Translations under genes and position numbers: made by a program
In this document: positions 5,879 to 6,300 of the stretch, piece after piece
Numbering within the stretch: position 1 is the stretch's first letter
Layout: every line of letters begins with the position of its first letter
Notes under the pieces: model-generated
What the model was told of the DNA's origin: nothing
The model's database searches: none
What the model saw: only the letters and a program-made list of their open reading frames with translations
Origin: CAYXZP01 sp964469485
Lineage (GTDB): Bacteria; Desulfobacterota; Binatia; UBA1149; CAYXZP01
NCBI GenBank assembly: GCA_964469485.1
Contig: CAYXZP010000095.1
Location: 1-6,300 of the forward strand
Direction: 5' to 3'
Length of the DNA: 6,300 nt

Positions 5879-6300
5879 GTGTGGCCGCCGACCGACACTG
5901 CGCTCGTTTACGTGTTCGCCAAGGAACCCGTGCCGGGTAGCGTGAAGACTCGCCTGTCGCCGCCGCTCGACCCCGAACAAGCCGCTCGCTGTTACCGCGC
6001 TTTTTTAACGGACACGGTCGAGAGATTTGCCGGAACCCCCGGTGCCGAGTTGCGTGTGGCGGTGTCGGAGCGACCCGCGCCTTTTGTCGAATCGCTGTGC
6101 CGGCGGCTCGGTCTCCAAGTGTGCGGTCAGGGCGCTGGTGATCTGGGCCGGCGCCTGGAAAGGGTGATGGGCGTGCACGCCGGCGAGTCGCGGCCGGTGA
6201 TCCTTGTGGCCTCCGATGTGCCCGACCTGCCACTCGCAATCCTGGCCTCGGCCGTGAGCGCCCTCGAACGAGCCCCGGGCGTCATCGGTCCGGGCCACGG
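5879..6300 (+). CDS. DUF2064/TIGR04282-type GT-A-fold transferase, 5' part (3' end outside window)
   Basis: The 140 visible residues match the DUF2064 family, annotated as TIGR04282 'arsenosugar biosynthesis-associated glycosyltransferase' and related in fold to CofC/MobA-like nucleotidyltransferases. Seen are the N-terminal nucleotide-loop motif VFAKEPVPGSVKTRL (12-26), the helix DPEQAARCYRAFLTDT (31-46), QGAGDLGRRL (84-93) and the VASDVPDL metal/substrate segment (110-117), where SDCPDL or SDSPDL is more usual. The frame remains open to the window edge; the family normally runs to about 200-230 residues. GTG 5879-5881 is the only ATG/GTG/TTG codon available in frame between rplU and the conserved motif, and it places the start about ten residues before the first strand as expected. 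No well-spaced ribosome binding site is visible: GAG directly abuts the start and a GGGGGA lies about 18 bases away. It is transcribed away from rplU. The substrate cannot be predicted. Confidence 0.85.
   Translation, partial: MWPPTDTALVYVFAKEPVPGSVKTRLSPPLDPEQAARCYRAFLTDTVERFAGTPGAELRVAVSERPAPFVESLCRRLGLQVCGQGAGDLGRRLERVMGVHAGESRPVILVASDVPDLPLAILASAVSALERAPGVIGPGH

Noticed and set aside
1..6300. Mobile elements, CRISPR arrays, tRNA or rRNA genes, or a defence system
   Set aside because: No transposase, repeat array, tRNA-like cloverleaf or defence-type gene was recognised; the coding space is filled by conserved housekeeping genes and two partial flanking genes.

Overview
The window is a GC-rich chromosomal housekeeping stretch from a bacterium, most likely a member of the Proteobacteria or the former Deltaproteobacteria (Desulfobacterota/Myxococcota-like). 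The reasons are the gene order rplU-rpmA-obg-proB-proA-nadD-rsfS, which is typical of those groups, the GTPase Obg lacking a C-terminal extension, and heavy use of G/C-ending codons. The phylum cannot be fixed from sequence inspection alone. A run of 10 N inside obg marks this as a draft or metagenomic assembly.

Layout. Seven recognisable genes and one less certain gene lie on the minus strand and read right to left as one compact unit from a probable promoter near 5798-5826: rplU (ribosomal protein L21), rpmA (L27), obg (ribosome-assembly GTPase), proB and proA (first two steps of proline synthesis), nadD (NAD synthesis), rsfS (ribosome silencing factor), then a two-membrane-segment TPR protein that runs off the left edge. 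Four junctions are 4-base stop/start overlaps or show that signature (obg/proB ATGA, proA/nadD CTGA, nadD/rsfS TTGA, rsfS/next ATGA), so translational coupling is likely along much of the transcript. To the right, transcribed divergently, is the 5' part of a DUF2064/TIGR04282-type GT-A-fold transferase that runs off the right edge.

How the genes work together. The operon joins ribosome construction and control (L21, L27, Obg, RsfS) with proline (ProB, ProA) and NAD (NadD) synthesis, an association conserved in many bacteria. The unusual parts are the TPR membrane protein in the position after rsfS, where rlmH often sits, the apparent CTG start of nadD, and the mis-sized gap in obg. I see no mobile elements, CRISPR arrays, tRNA or rRNA genes, and no convincing evidence for a new biological system. 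No stretch over 300 bases lacks a gene; the only sizeable intergenic region is the roughly 100-base divergent one between rplU and the right-hand gene.
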